From Cryptomeria japonica (Eukaryota; Streptophyta; Pinopsida; Cupressales; Cupressaceae): 64,000 nt of DNA. The translations under genes and the position numbers were made by a program. The DNA lies in contig NC_081413.1 of assembly GCF_030272615.1 (NCBI RefSeq), forward strand, positions 722,699,649-722,763,648. The letters are read 5' to 3'. Shown here in pieces: positions 32,155 through 44,989 of the stretch. Numbering within the stretch: the first letter of the stretch is position 1; every line of letters starts with the position of its first letter. The notes below the pieces were generated by a model, which saw only the letters and a program-made list of their open reading frames with translations, searched no databases and was not told the DNA's origin.

Positions 32155-32163
32155 GTCCGAAAG
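32155..32163. repeat. 9-bp target duplication GTCCGAAAG, left
   Basis: Identical to 34024-34032. A 9-bp duplication is characteristic of Mutator-like transposition. Confidence 0.93.
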
Positions 32164-34023
32164 GGCAATGGCTACGCAGCGGACAAAACGGCCCGCCCAT
32201 GCCATGCCTTCTCATCCCCATCCCCCATGCCATCACCGTCCACTCAAATGGTCCCATCAAAATGTTTTGAATTTTGTTTTCTCGGGAACGGAGATCTCCA
32301 TTGTTGTGCGGACTACTCCATGCCTTGAAAAGGAAGGAGGTTTTTTTTATGTTTGTTTTATTTGTTCGTTTTTATATGAAGTTTATTACATGTTTATATT
32401 ATTATTTTATTTGTTTTTTTATACGAATTTTTAAATGTGTATATAATATTTTTTATTGTTATAATATTATTTATTTAATAGATTTATTAAATTATAATGT
32501 TTAAATTTTAAGCAAATCTATAAAATAAATAATTTTAAAATTTACTTAAACTTAAAATATAATTACAAAAATTTACTTAAACTTAAAATGCTTAAATTTT
32601 AAGTAAATTTTTCTAGTAATTTTTTTTTTCATAATTGTTTATTTTTAAAACATATTTTAAATTTAATAAACAATTATGAAAAAAAATATTACTATATACA
32701 ATAGATAAAGTCAACTATGGTTATATTTTAAAGTAAGAGTTCAATTAGGGTTTAATTATGATTCAAGTTGGGATTACCATTATTTGATATATCTTAGAGT
32801 TAGGGTCAATTTTAGGGTTCAAATAGAATTAGAGTTACCATAAAAATTATAATGTTTAAGTTTTAAGTAAATCTATAAAAATATAACTCAACTTTAATCT
32901 TAAATTTTTATGGTAACTCTAATCCTATTTGAACCATAAAATTGACATAACTTGAATCATAAGTAAACCCTAATTGAACTCTAATTTTAATTAAAATATC
33001 TATTGTATATAGTAATATTTTTTATAGTAAATTTTAAAATTATTTCTTTAAAAAGTTTCCTTAAAAATTTAAACATTATAATTTAATAAATCTATTTATT
33101 TAAAAATTATGCATATTTATTTACACAATAAGAAAATAACATGTGAAAAATATTCTATATCATATTTATCAAAAAAATATAACAATAAAAAATATTATAT
33201 ACACATTTAAAAATTCATATAAAAAAAACAAATAAAACAATAATATAAACATATAAATTTTTTCATTTTTTTCTTCAATTTTTAATTGTAGTGTGGTGTG
33301 AAACTTATCTTTAATGATTGGTTGGAAGAATATAAATACCAAAATGGATGCTAGATAGCTAATAATCCAAATAGCTTTTATGGTTTTAATCAATAATTTC
33401 ACCAAAACTTTTAGTATGGAAAATAAAATTAAGTAATTTTAGCATAAGAAATAAATAAATATTTAGAAAAACTAAACTTTTATTTACTTATATAAGTATT
33501 TAAAAAAAATTATATATATTATTAAAATAAATAAAAAATTATAAAATTAAAATTTAAACATATAAATTATTATAAAAAATTAAATATATAATTCATTATT
33601 TATAATATTTATTTTTTTACTCATTATAACTTTAAAAAAATAAAAACATAATAAATGAAAAAAACAAAGGTAAAAGCCAGAGTGAGCAGACCGGATGTGA
33701 CAGATTATAATGTTTAAATTACTTAACAATAAAAAATATTATATACATATTTAAAAATTCATATAAAAAAACAAATAAAATAATAATATAAACATATAAA
33801 AAACTTCAAATAAAAATGAACAAATAAAACTAGCATAAAAAAAACCTCCTTTCTTTTCAATGCATGGAGTAGTCCGCACAACAAGCGAGACATCTCCATT
33901 CCCGAGAAAACAAAATTAAAAACATTTTGATCGGACCGTTTGAGTGGACGGTGATGGCATGGGGGATGGGGATGGGAAGGCATGGCATGGGCGGGCCGTT
34001 TTGTCCGCTGCGTAGCCATTGCC
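32164..34023. mobile_element. Non-autonomous Mutator-like foldback element
   Basis: The 1,860-bp element has long terminal inverted repeats of about 299 bp (32164-32462 against 33727-34023, starting GGCAATGGCTACGCAGCGGA) and perfect 9-bp target duplications. The interior is extremely A/T-rich. Much of it is also self-complementary: 32681-32850 pairs with about 32880-33025, and part of the arm recurs at 33178-33265. No transposase frame is present. The G/C-rich terminal ~150 bp contrast sharply with the A/T interior. Confidence 0.93.
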
Positions 34024-34032
34024 GTCCGAAAG
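34024..34032. repeat. 9-bp target duplication GTCCGAAAG, right
   Basis: Matches 32155-32163. Confidence 0.93.
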
Positions 34033-37000
34033 AGCCATATTGACTTTGACTTTCCACACAAGCATCCAAATGCTTAGGTTTAAGGTTGCCCGCAAGCCTG
34101 TGGCAGTTGACCATCTTGACTTGCTTTAGCCCATGGGGAGGGAGACATTAGCGATTAGGTCATAGCCCTTTCCTATAGGCTTAAAACAATTAACTAGTAT
34201 TACCTACTATAGTCCGTAGTTATGTGGGGAGCATAAAATTCTCATAGTAGTTACCTTGATGATTACACTATATCCTTTGCCTATAGGACCACAATAATTC
34301 ATAGAACAATTAACTAATTCTTTCGGGGCCACGAGGAACACTAACAATGATAGGTAAGGGCTAAGCTTGTAGTTAGATAGAGGGCTCCCCACCAACTTGT
34401 AGGGCTTAATGTATAAAGCCTTAGAACCCTATGGGGGCACGAGAGACCTAAATAAAAGGCAAAATAACTTAACAGTAAGACTAAAAGGGGCTTCCTGCTT
34501 GCTCACCTACGCGGGCCAGAATGCACGAGGTAAGTTGCATGCAAGGATGCAAGGAGCTAACAACTTAAGTTAATTTAATATGCATTTGCAAAATTCATGA
34601 ATTAAAACATGAAGCGCTAGACCTACACATGAACTTAAAATGCTTCATCAGTTCTTAGGTAGTTTCCTAGACAAAGGGGTCAGATCAAACATGATAAAAA
34701 AAGGCTCAATATACAACTAAAGAACCAATTACTTGCAAATGACAATAAATGATGAAATATGAAGTCTTATCAAACTGAAAGGTAAACGAAGTTAGGGTTT
34801 ATAAATATTAGGATAATTTTCATTCTAATGGACATGAAAACTCAAAAAAAATTAGGAGGTTAACATGCCCAACATTTTTTTGCTGAAATTTTGGGAGGAT
34901 GATCTATAAAGTATTCTAATTTGAATTCTGCACACCCGAGTTGATGAAAACACCCCTTGGATAATGACACCTATCCATAGTTTTTGGTACTTTCAAGCTC
35001 AAATTATATACGCAAGTTCCTCTCTATATCATGTTTTTAGATATGATATTCTCTCCTGATTTAGAGTTTTGTATTTTCTTGTTTATGTTGTTTCATGTCA
35101 AAATCCCTAATTCTTGCATCATTTCTCATTCTATCTTATCCAATTATATCAAAATCACAAAAGAGTATAATCAACCCCAAGTGCCCAACTATGATACCAA
35201 CAATAATGTCCATGACGAATGATAATGCAATATATTTTAGCTATTTATTTTTTTGGCTTAAATATTAGTTATAACCTTAGAAAAGCCTATATTAAATTAA
35301 TTCTTGCACAATCGAACTTTACTAACCTAGTTTTATACATTAGACTTCCTTATTCAACCCTAAAATGATAAGAGATGATTGATTCCTACTTAACTTTTGC
35401 AAACCCCAGAAAATCATCTTAGATTTATACATAAAAAGAAAAACCCTAATATATGTGGCAACTTGAAATATATCATGTAGGAATTAGTCAAACCAAATTT
35501 AATCATGATTTTTCATTCACAAAAATACCCAAATTTATAAATTGGATTCACAAACAAGACAAAACCACAAAAAAAATATTTACATAAAATGAGATTGAAA
35601 CCCTTTTACAAAATGTGGCTATAGAAACAACCACGATAGAAAGTACAATAGTAAGCCCAAATAAGAAAAAAAATGACTACACAGTCATGATGCAATAGGA
35701 AATACAATGGCTCACTCGCAAGGTATCCTACAAATCAAAGTAGGTTAATTCCATTGAAGATCCACCTCTATCAAAGATTGAATATGACCTCTCAATTTTA
35801 TTTTTTCCTTCAAGTGAAGGTTATTCATCCTCCAATGTGAGATATATGGGGGTTAAATCCTTTGATCTCTATAGACCTATGGATTTTCATCCTTAGATAT
35901 AAACATCTAAACAATAATTGCTCAATGAAATATTTTGTTATCATTTATTTGTGAGAGTTTTCATGATGCTCTCTCAATCCTGTCTTTACAATCTTAAGAC
36001 ACCTAGAAAGCAAATCAAAATTTGTACAATGGTCTATGCCATGGGCTTGGTGTGTAGAAATGATTTCCAATTGTTGTAGAGGAGAGGGCATGCTGAGAAG
36101 AAGTGCCATGTAGCTTTAGTGAATTACATAGGCTTAGAAAATATGATGTGCTTCTATACTTAGAAAATTCAATGGTTATAGATGGGCACATGGAAGATAG
36201 AGTTGAAGAATATACATACAAGGCAAAATTGGGAGCAGTGATGGAGTTAGAAATGGTTATTTAGGTCTAACCCATGAATAGATAAATAAATGGACATGAT
36301 AATATATTTTAGGAACGATGCCACATATGACTAACACTATGGAAAACCTTGCAAGCAGGGTATAATTATTTTAAGTCAATCTTTGGAATCGAATAGTTAA
36401 CTCCTTAAGCTAAGACTTAAGTTGTGTAGGGTGAAAAAGGAAAAAAGTTTTTAGAAAGAACATAACACAAACAAAGGCTCATATAAAAAAATACATTCAC
36501 ATAATTAGGTTATATATTTAGAACTTGTGATGTAATAATTAATAAGAGGATAATGCAAAAGGCACATAATGGTTGTATCAACACATTAACAATAGTGAAA
36601 ATTGTAAACAAGAAATCAAAGGATGTAAAAATGATAAGGATGATAAGATGTAAACTTGATAAGAACCATAAAATTGTTAGTCGTGTGAGATTTGATACCA
36701 TGTTGAAGTCATAAAAAATAGTCATAAGAGAAATACCCTTTTGCAACACCAAAAAACAACCTTCCACACAAGAGAAAAACAATTAAAACACTGTAATGCT
36801 AATACTACTACAATAGTATACAATGCAACATAAACAAATGGGTACATAGAAGACCCTTGTATATATAGGCAAGTATGAGACATAGGACATGTGATTATGA
36901 CAACTATCATGCTCACATTACTTGAGACAAACAAAGTAAATTCCCTAAGTAAACTTAACTAACTAGGCATGAAAAGGACACAAAAGGGAAACTAGTTAGG

Positions 37001-37600
37001 AAATAGATAAGTTCACACCAATATGTAAGATAAAATCATGATAACCAATGGAACATTTATGTATCCTAGCATAAGGTGTATCGCAATAAAGGTAAAAATA
37101 ATAAGCATAATGATAAAAAAAAAATAGAGATAACTCAAGAAATAAATGCCATAAAGCTATAAATATGAGACATGAGAACATCATAAATCTAGTAGCATAT
37201 AAATAGTAAGAAAAAAGTAAAAATATAAGTGGTAAATATGACACATATAGGAGTCGAACAAGTTATGTTTGAAAGAAAGAAAATATAATAAGGAAATACA
37301 AGAAAGCATAGAACTAAAACATGACACATAAAGAATTGTAGGAGCTAACATAGAATAATATAAAATGGAAGAGTCTCTCAATTGGGGAGACAAATAATAA
37401 AGAATAACTTATAAGATGAAATGAGAGTAGAAGATATACAATAGACATGACATAAAAAAATCCAAAGTGTAAGAACATATAAAAAATAAATCCAAAATAT
37501 AAGGATATGACAAATAAAGCATAATAATGTTCAATATCTCAAGATATCAAGGATCATAATAAGGATTACCCTAAAATAGGTCATCATCATCCCAAAAGAT
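34033..37600. other. Unassigned AT-rich interval
   Basis: About 3.5 kb with no convincing gene. Repeated wording such as CCTATAGG and AACAATTAACTA occurs near 34170-34310. A possible LTR primer-site remnant (TTGATACCA) lies near 36693. The rest looks like old, decayed repeat DNA. Confidence 0.5.
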
Positions 37601-37997
37601 AGCACCAAGTTCCCTATTCCTCACTTGCATGGATTTCCTTTTCAATTGCATGACTTTCTTCTTAATGAGAATTCATATTGTTGACATAAACTCCATCAAT
37701 AGGTGAAACTAGAAAAATATATTCTCTATGCAATTTTCTTGTTACTTGAAGGTGGTTCTATAGAGATAATTTGCATTCATTAAGCCACAATATTTTTCTT
37801 TGGTATGCCTTGAGAATAGGTGTTCTTAGCATGAATTATAGGTCGAATCAACACACTCTTATCCCTTGTGGGTAAAGGAGGAGGGAAAATATGCTTAGCA
37901 TGATCATGTACCATCTTAGCTTTGTCTTTTTATTTCAATTGTTCCTCTAATATCCTTGATACACATTACAAATATCATCTCCACTTTCATATGGTTG

Positions 37998-38267
37998 TTA
38001 CTTAAAGTTGTGTATGTAGTTATCCAAGGTACATTTAATCAAATCTATATTATTCTTATATGGATCTTGTGTAACCTTTACAATTATTACCTCATGAACA
38101 TATTTATTACATTTATGTAAAATAGAAGGAACAAACCTCAAATTCTCAAGCCATGGTTTTCCAAGTAAAATAGTTATTTTTGAAGAAGGGATAACATGGA
38201 AAATTAAATTTACCTCTTTAGGACCTACTTCAAGAGGTGAAATAAGACAAATCAAAGTTATAACCAC
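37998..38267 (-). pseudogene. Gypsy protease remnant
   Basis: The minus-strand frame has SPLEVGPKEVNLIFHVIPSS and ILLGKPWLENLRFVPSILHKC. These correspond to the ITLPLRVGP and [21 protein letters not shown] segment of Gypsy proteases, including the one at 16920-17060. It belongs to a decayed minus-strand Gypsy with gag at 41702 and upstream. The active-site loop is not seen. Confidence 0.75.
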
Positions 38268-38399
38268 TATACCATTAGTAATTTATAACTTAGCTACACC
38301 TAAATTTGCAGACACTTTTAGTTTGAAGTGAGTAGCATCTAGGAATTTTTCAATACATGAATTGAATTGATTTGCAGGATTTATGGGAATACCACAATA

Positions 38400-39448
38400 A
38401 AATTTTCATGTATTTTACCTTTGACATATAATGAATCATAATAGTTGTTGTGTGGGATATCATGGTAAACTAAAGTATAATTAATCGAGTGATATGAGAG
38501 GAATAAAATGAGTTTGTATAATGTATCGTGCTAACAAAGGTATTCTTATGCAAATGCACATGAGATCCAACATAACTATCATCTAGAGTAGTTCTATCAA
38601 TGTGTAGGATAAATAGTAAAATAACCCTATTCATGAGATACAATTATGTTATTAGCATCATGAGAAAAGGATTAATATAAATCTTTAAATTTTTATTAGG
38701 AGAAGCCATTGAATTATTACCCTCATCAATGACTCCCTTTATATATCATGTTACTATTAATTAGATCTTGGTCCTTGTGTTTTAAAAACATGTAACCTTG
38801 AGTACAATTTAAGTATTTACTCCATGAAAGTTAAAAAAAATCATTAGCATTGTAACTTTTAGGTAGCCCTCTAGTTGGATCTATTGGATATATAGGGGGA
38901 AGAATAATCAGATAAGAGTTCAATTAAATTTGAAGCACATTGTCCAAGTTTCTTGTTACTTAAATTATGAGGCTTAAAAGATGACACTGTTAAAATCTAA
39001 AAAGATGAATAACCCAAAATAAGTAGTGCAAATGAATAGAAATAAAATTGTCAATGTAAATGATACAAGATCAAAATTAAAAAAACAAACTTGGTCTCCA
39101 AGAGAGAAATGCAAATGTTGCAAAAGAAAAATAGCATTAGGAGAATGCAAGAGCAAAACGATGCTGAATGCAATTACAATGCAATAGAATAGAATACAAA
39201 GACTAGCTAGGAGTGAGCATATATAGGAAATGAGAGAGGGGAGGGGTGACAAATACCACCAATGGGAATAGACCACCACAATAGCATAAAAAGACAAGTG
39301 TAATTGCCATGGAAGAAGCCAACACTTTTCACACACAAACTAATACTCAATTAATCCTATGAAAGCTTAATTAAAAGTGTAGGAACAACCTAGGAATAGG
39401 AAAATAAATAAACAACTAGGAAATAAAAACCTACACTAACAGACACTG
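38400..39448. other. Unassigned interval within the decayed Gypsy
   Basis: AT-rich, with a 120-codon minus-strand frame (39336-38974) that is hydrophobic and low in complexity and is not considered a gene. No element boundaries could be fixed. Confidence 0.4.
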
Positions 39449-40260
39449 TAGACACTAAAAAATGGTCAACACATGTGTCTCCTACCTAATTCTCCAAATT
39501 GAGGTTTATGGATGTTGGTTTGACTAATTTAGCCTGTTAGGTTTAATTAATTAATTAAACCCCCTTTTACTAGTAGTTCTTCTATGTCCTAAATAAATAA
39601 ATTAAATAATTTGTTTATTTGTCTCCTTTGATTATTAATTCATTTTATTTAATTAACAAATTCATAAATATGAGCAATAAATTAATAAATTATTTTTATT
39701 AATTTATCATATTTATCTTCCTCCAAAATAAAAATAATTAATAAATTTTATTTATTAATTCATCTTTATCTGCTTTTTGTGAGGAGATAATTAATAAATC
39801 TTGTTTATTAATTATCTCTATATATCCTCTCATGTGCGGATATTTCTTTCTTTTTTTCTAATTTTTTATTCTTCTACTTTATCCTCTTATATGAAGATAT
39901 TTAATAATTTTTAATTATTAAATCTTCTCATAAAATCCTCCTATTTTTTTTGAATTTGGATACTAATATCCTTTCTTGATTTTCAAAAATCAATCTTTCT
40001 GAAAATTAATTTTAAATTCCAAACTGAGATATGCATCTTCAAAAATCTACTTTTCTGTGAGAGGATATTTTAGTTATTTTTAATTCTTCTATTTTATCTT
40101 TTTGAATGAAGATATTTAATAATTTTTAATTATTAAAATCTTTCTAATATTTTCAACTTGCTAATTTGGTATTTATGAGAATATAATTAAAGATTTTATT
40201 ATTTATTCTCATAATATCTTCCAATTTGCTTTCTTTCATCTTCATCCTTTCCTGAATGTC
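39449..40260 (+). repeat. Possible Gypsy LTR fragment with A/T palindromes
   Basis: Starts TGTAGACACTAAAAAATGGTC, close to the Gypsy-1 LTR start. Several A/T palindromes follow (39540-39830), of the same style as at 29124-29352. No polypurine tract precedes it and the right end is uncertain. Confidence 0.45.
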
Positions 40261-40656
40261 AACTTTGTTGTGTACTCAATTAGGCCCATCCATCTAACAA
40301 AAGATCTTTTCAATCTTAGCCATCCAATGAATCCCAATTTTTTTTATAAATTGAGCTCTTTTCTCATTGTTTTTCAACCACATTTCGAGTATCCTTATGT
40401 TGTCAATTTCAATTCATCTTGCTTGCAACACACTTTCTTTTTAGGTAAGATCTACAACAATTTGAAGGAGAAAGAAGAACAATGGAATACCATGGAAGAA
40501 ACACTCTTGTTTGGTTTGCATTTAATTTCAGTGCTTTGTTTCTATGCTTTCATTGAATGCGTTAGGACTTAATTTCATAGCATTTAGCTTTATGGTTGGC
40601 TTTTATGTGTTATGACAACTTATGCCTATTTCCTACATCACAAACACTATTAGCAT

Positions 40657-40966
40657 AGATCGACTACCACTACACCAAAAGCTTGAACTATTAGTGAGAA
40701 CAACAACAAAGAGGTTAGGGTGTCGAGAAGGGTTGAGGGTCCCATGCGACAACAATTTAGCCCCCCAAGACAAGAGGTTTGTACTAGGCACAGTCAACAA
40801 CGAAGCAAGTGAGACATCATGGGTGGGAGCCGAACCCTCCCCAACAAAGTTGCTAGTTTTTTTAATTCAGATTGACTACCACTACACCAAAAGTTTGAAT
40901 TGTTAGTGAGAACATCATTGAAGAGGTTAGGGTGTCGAGAAGGGTTGAGGGTCCCATGCAACAACA
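40657..40966. repeat. Direct repeat of about 100 bp
   Basis: Copies at about 40657-40758 and 40868-40966 share GACTACCACTACACCAAAAG and AGAGGTTAGGGTGTCGAGAA and are offset by 211 bp. Function unknown. Confidence 0.88.
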
Positions 40967-41483
40967 AACACATTAGAAGTATTACATACTTGACACACAT
41001 TATTTTTGGCCTCTTTATAATTGTTAGCTTTTGGAAAGTACTAGATTCTTAGAATTTTGAAAGAGAAGAAGGTATTGTTAATGATGATGTAAGCATACAT
41101 AGAATGCAATAATATTTAATTCAATATTATTTAAATGAGTACATATGTCCATGAAGGAAGGTAAAATACTCTTAAGTTTACATTATTTTAGATGGTAGGA
41201 AGGAGAGCCTCAAGAAATATTCATCATAATCAAATTGGTGCTTTATTCTATCACATAAAGATTGGAAGTAAATAATATAATTATTGATAGGCTCATTACT
41301 TCTTTGAACATATTTATTAAAATTAGTTACTTATTTTTTAAATCCACATTGATATAGAAATGTCACAACAAAGCCATGGAAAAATCATCAAAAGAGTGGA
41401 TCCAACCAATAGGTAAAGAGTAGAACCATCAAATAACACAATCCATTAAGATTCTTGAAAATAATCTAGCTAATTTGTTTTTC

Positions 41484-41702
41484 TCAAATAAAAAAATATA
41501 GATTTAAATCATTAAAATCTTGCAAATATACGTGAGAATCTCCTTTACCATGATATAACTCAAATCTAGGTGACACAAATTCCATATGTAATGGACATAT
41601 GACTACTTTAGATGCAAGTGGCATGTGTGTGTGGAGGATCATATGTAATATAATAGGCATTCCTTCCACTCTCTTTTTAAGTTGATTAAAGTCTTTGAGC
41701 AA
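41484..41702 (-). pseudogene. Gypsy gag remnant
   Basis: The minus-strand frame contains MEFVSPRFELYHGKGDSHVYLQDF, matching the PKFDKYRGKGDPKAHIRQF block that opens the gag domain in Gypsy-1. It lies upstream, in coding direction, of the protease remnant at 38267. Together they mark a decayed minus-strand Gypsy, split by later sequence. Confidence 0.72.
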
Positions 41703-43098
41703 TGTATCTATGGTAGAGTTAGGGATGGTAATAGTGTTAATAACATAAGAAACAACAAATAAAGATATAGAGAATGATAAGGTAAAAACATGTCAATTGT
41801 AGGAGGAATAAACTATAGTATGGAATAGGGCATGAATGGTATGGAATGAGATGATCAATAAAATTAGGTATGACCATGTTGGGATAGGGACAAAACTAAA
41901 ATGATGAGGAGAAGAGGCAATATTAGTAATTGAGGTATAAATGGTTGAAGAAACACTAGGACCATGTGTAGTCATCATGCTAGTAGAAATAAAATGTAAG
42001 GTGGGTGAAGTGGTAGTAGGATGTGAAGAAGAGGGATGAATGCATAAAAAACCATATTAGAATTAGTTAAGTTAAACCCGAAAAAAATTGGAAGATGTGT
42101 CATACTTAGGGACAATGTAATGGAAAACTAGCAAGAGTATACATCATTCAAAGAGTTATGGGTAACTTTAACATCAATGCCTTGAAATGCTTTCTACCCA
42201 AATTATTTATTATATAATAAATCATGAAAATAATTATAAAGGAATTGAGGAGATCACAATTCCTTCATATTGTGTGATGGTGTGGTGAAAAATGCAATAA
42301 ACAACAGGATGGGTGGTGAGGGTTTGGAAGGTAGTTGTCTTTGCAATTTTGTATACGGGCTGTAATTATGGAGAATTAGCGGTGATGTTGATATGTTAAA
42401 CTAGGGTTTGGCTATGGAATGAATTGAAGAACAATATTTATGTTTTTTATTTTATATGAATAAAAATATTGTTATTATTAATCAATACCAAAAAATATGA
42501 AAATCTTGAATTAAATTTTCAATATTATTTGTCTTAGCTAAATTAGAAAAAAAAATGATTGAAGTCTTTGATTAGTGTATCTATGGTTGAGGTAGGGATG
42601 GTAATAGTGTCAATAACATGGGACACAACAAATAAAGTATATAGAAAATAATGGGAAAGATATTGATAAGGTAAAAAAATGTCAATCATAAGAGAAATAG
42701 ACTATGGTATGGAATGAGATGATCAATAAAATTAGGTGTGACCATGTTGGGCATATGGACTGAACTAAAATGATGAGAAGAAGAGGCAATATTAGTAACC
42801 AATGTAGAAATGGTTGAAGAAACACTAGGACCATATGTAGTCATCATGCTAGTAGAAATAAAATGGAAGGTGGGTTAAGTGGTATTAGGATGTGAACAAG
42901 AGGGATGAATGCAAAAAACTCCACATAAGAATTAGTTATAGTTGAAGTAAAAAAATGAAAGATATGTCATACTTAGGTACAAAGTAATGGAAAACTAGCA
43001 AGAGTATACACCATTCAAAGAGCTAGGGGTAACTTTAACATCAATGCCTTGAAAAACTTTCATCCCAAATTATTTAATATGTAATAAATCATGTAAAC
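41701..43098. repeat. Tandem duplication, period about 868 bp, in gag leader region
   Basis: 41701-42230 and 42569-43098 are strongly similar, sharing for example GAAGAAACACTAGGACCATR and ATCAATGCCTTGAAA. The copies are separated by about 340 bp of non-matching sequence. They lie in the N-terminal gag region of the decayed Gypsy. Confidence 0.88.
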
Positions 43099-43548
43099 CT
43101 TGAACTAAATTTTCAATACTATTTTTCTTATCTAAACTAGAAAACTCATAAGAAAATAATTGTTTGTTCTGAATATGCATCATGATCATAATCTTTAGCC
43201 TAATTTTCAACAATAAAAGTGATAATAATGTTTACACAAACATCATTAGGAACACTGTTCTTATTAGATTGAGCCATGTAAGGATTCAAATAAGGAATCC
43301 TCCTCAATAGAATGTGAGGATGAGAATGAGATCTTAGCATGCAAAGAACACATAAAACCCTATTCAAGGCTAAAATAGAGGTTAGGCTTGATTTAGAATA
43401 ATAAAGATAGCAAGAACTCAAATTTAAAAATTTATTAGTAAATAAAACCCTAGAGACATCACAAAATGAAGTACAAAATCATAAAGGAAGAGATACGTAA
43501 GAAGCAAACATGAAATGGAGTCCAAATGAGGTTTGAAATTAGACAATG

Positions 43549-43560
43549 TATTTATAAAAA
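43549..43560 (-). promoter_or_regulatory. Possible TATA box of the decayed minus-strand Gypsy
   Basis: The minus strand reads TTTTATAAATAC upstream of the gag remnants. It is a plausible LTR promoter, but no LTR pair was established. Confidence 0.35.
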
Positions 43561-44989
43561 TTCGATCTAATGGCCCTAAAGGAAGTGGACAAAACCCTTG
43601 AGGTCAAACTCAAGCAAAGATGTAAGAGCGATGGGTTCACCAAAAATGTATAAGGACTAAAGGGATTCATAAATTATTTAAGCTAATTAAATAAATGCAA
43701 TTAACTGGCAAACAATTAACCCAGATAAATGAGATGAGACTTGTAACAATAAAACATTGAATTAAATATTGAAATTAAAATAAATTAAATATGATACAAA
43801 TTAGCTCACAATCTAGATAAATATGTGACATGAGAGAGGTTAGATGATGATTCACCAAGGTTCTAGAATTTTAGGGATAATTTAGATGAATATTTTGAAC
43901 TCTATAAATTGAGTGTTTTTTTGTTAAAAGTGCAAACTTGAATTTCACATGCTAATTGGAATTGTAAGTCATGGGTCTAAACTAACAAATTGAGGTTATC
44001 TTATTCATTTTGCCTCAATTTTTATATTTAAATTTATGTAAGGACAATGTTTAGAAACACCTTTGAGGAATTTGTCAAATCATGATGGTCAAATTGACCT
44101 CAATTAGGCTCTTATTGGACTAACTTTATGGATTTAAGCAAAAGATCAAAGACAACAAGCACGCATGAAATGGACCTAGGATGATGCCAAAAGTTAAAAA
44201 AAATGCAAAATATGTTTTCCTTTTAATGTCTTTGATCTAGATGTTCTTTTCACATTCCAACATGATTTCAAATGAGTTAATGCTCGTGTCTTTAAACATA
44301 ATGATAAATTACACAAATGAATAAACACGTGCACTAAGTTAGCTCACAACGATTAGTGAAGTGTTCAACAATGTGTAAATTCAAATTTTGAATTTTAAAG
44401 TCAAAGTCCAAATTTGCAAGTGTAAAAATGTCTTGTCAACTTTGTAATTGTAAATTTAATCTAGAATGAAGAATATGAGACCTAAGAAGCAATATCAATC
44501 TCTTGGGATGAGTAATAATGAAATCGAGAGATAATGATATTAGAAGTTGAATTCAAACAAGAATATGCTACCTCTAGACTAATCATTTACTTGGGACATT
44601 CTAATCAAAGTAGGCCAAAAACATTAATGAAAAGGGCATATGAATATAAAAATTTCACTAGTACAAATAATACCTTATAAACTTATGGAAAATAAGCAGA
44701 AAATCATAGAAATACCAAAATTACTAATTTTTTATATATATTTAAAATAATGCTTTATCAAATTTTTGACTCAATCTTTATCAACCAATATTTCATAAAC
44801 TTATGATAACACATAATTCACTCATATGTAAAGCACATATAAGTAAATAAAACATGCTCTCTTATTTAAAAAAAAAATCCTTTGAACCTTTTGACTATAA
44901 TATTAAGAAAGTGTGAATTTGTTTTAAGGTATTTTTGAATTTTAGATGTGAATGATAATTTGTAAAGATGTTGTTATAACTATTCATTT
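43561..44989. other. Unassigned interval
   Basis: AT-rich, without supported genes or repeats. The left part may be the U3 of the decayed Gypsy LTR. Confidence 0.4.

Noticed and set aside
36693-36710. Possible primer binding site and LTR start (TTGATACCATGTTG)
   Set aside because: Only a partial match and no LTR pair or coding neighbour could be found.
38974-39336. Hydrophobic 120-codon minus-strand frame as a membrane protein
   Set aside because: Low-complexity composition in AT-rich DNA and no start context or family similarity.
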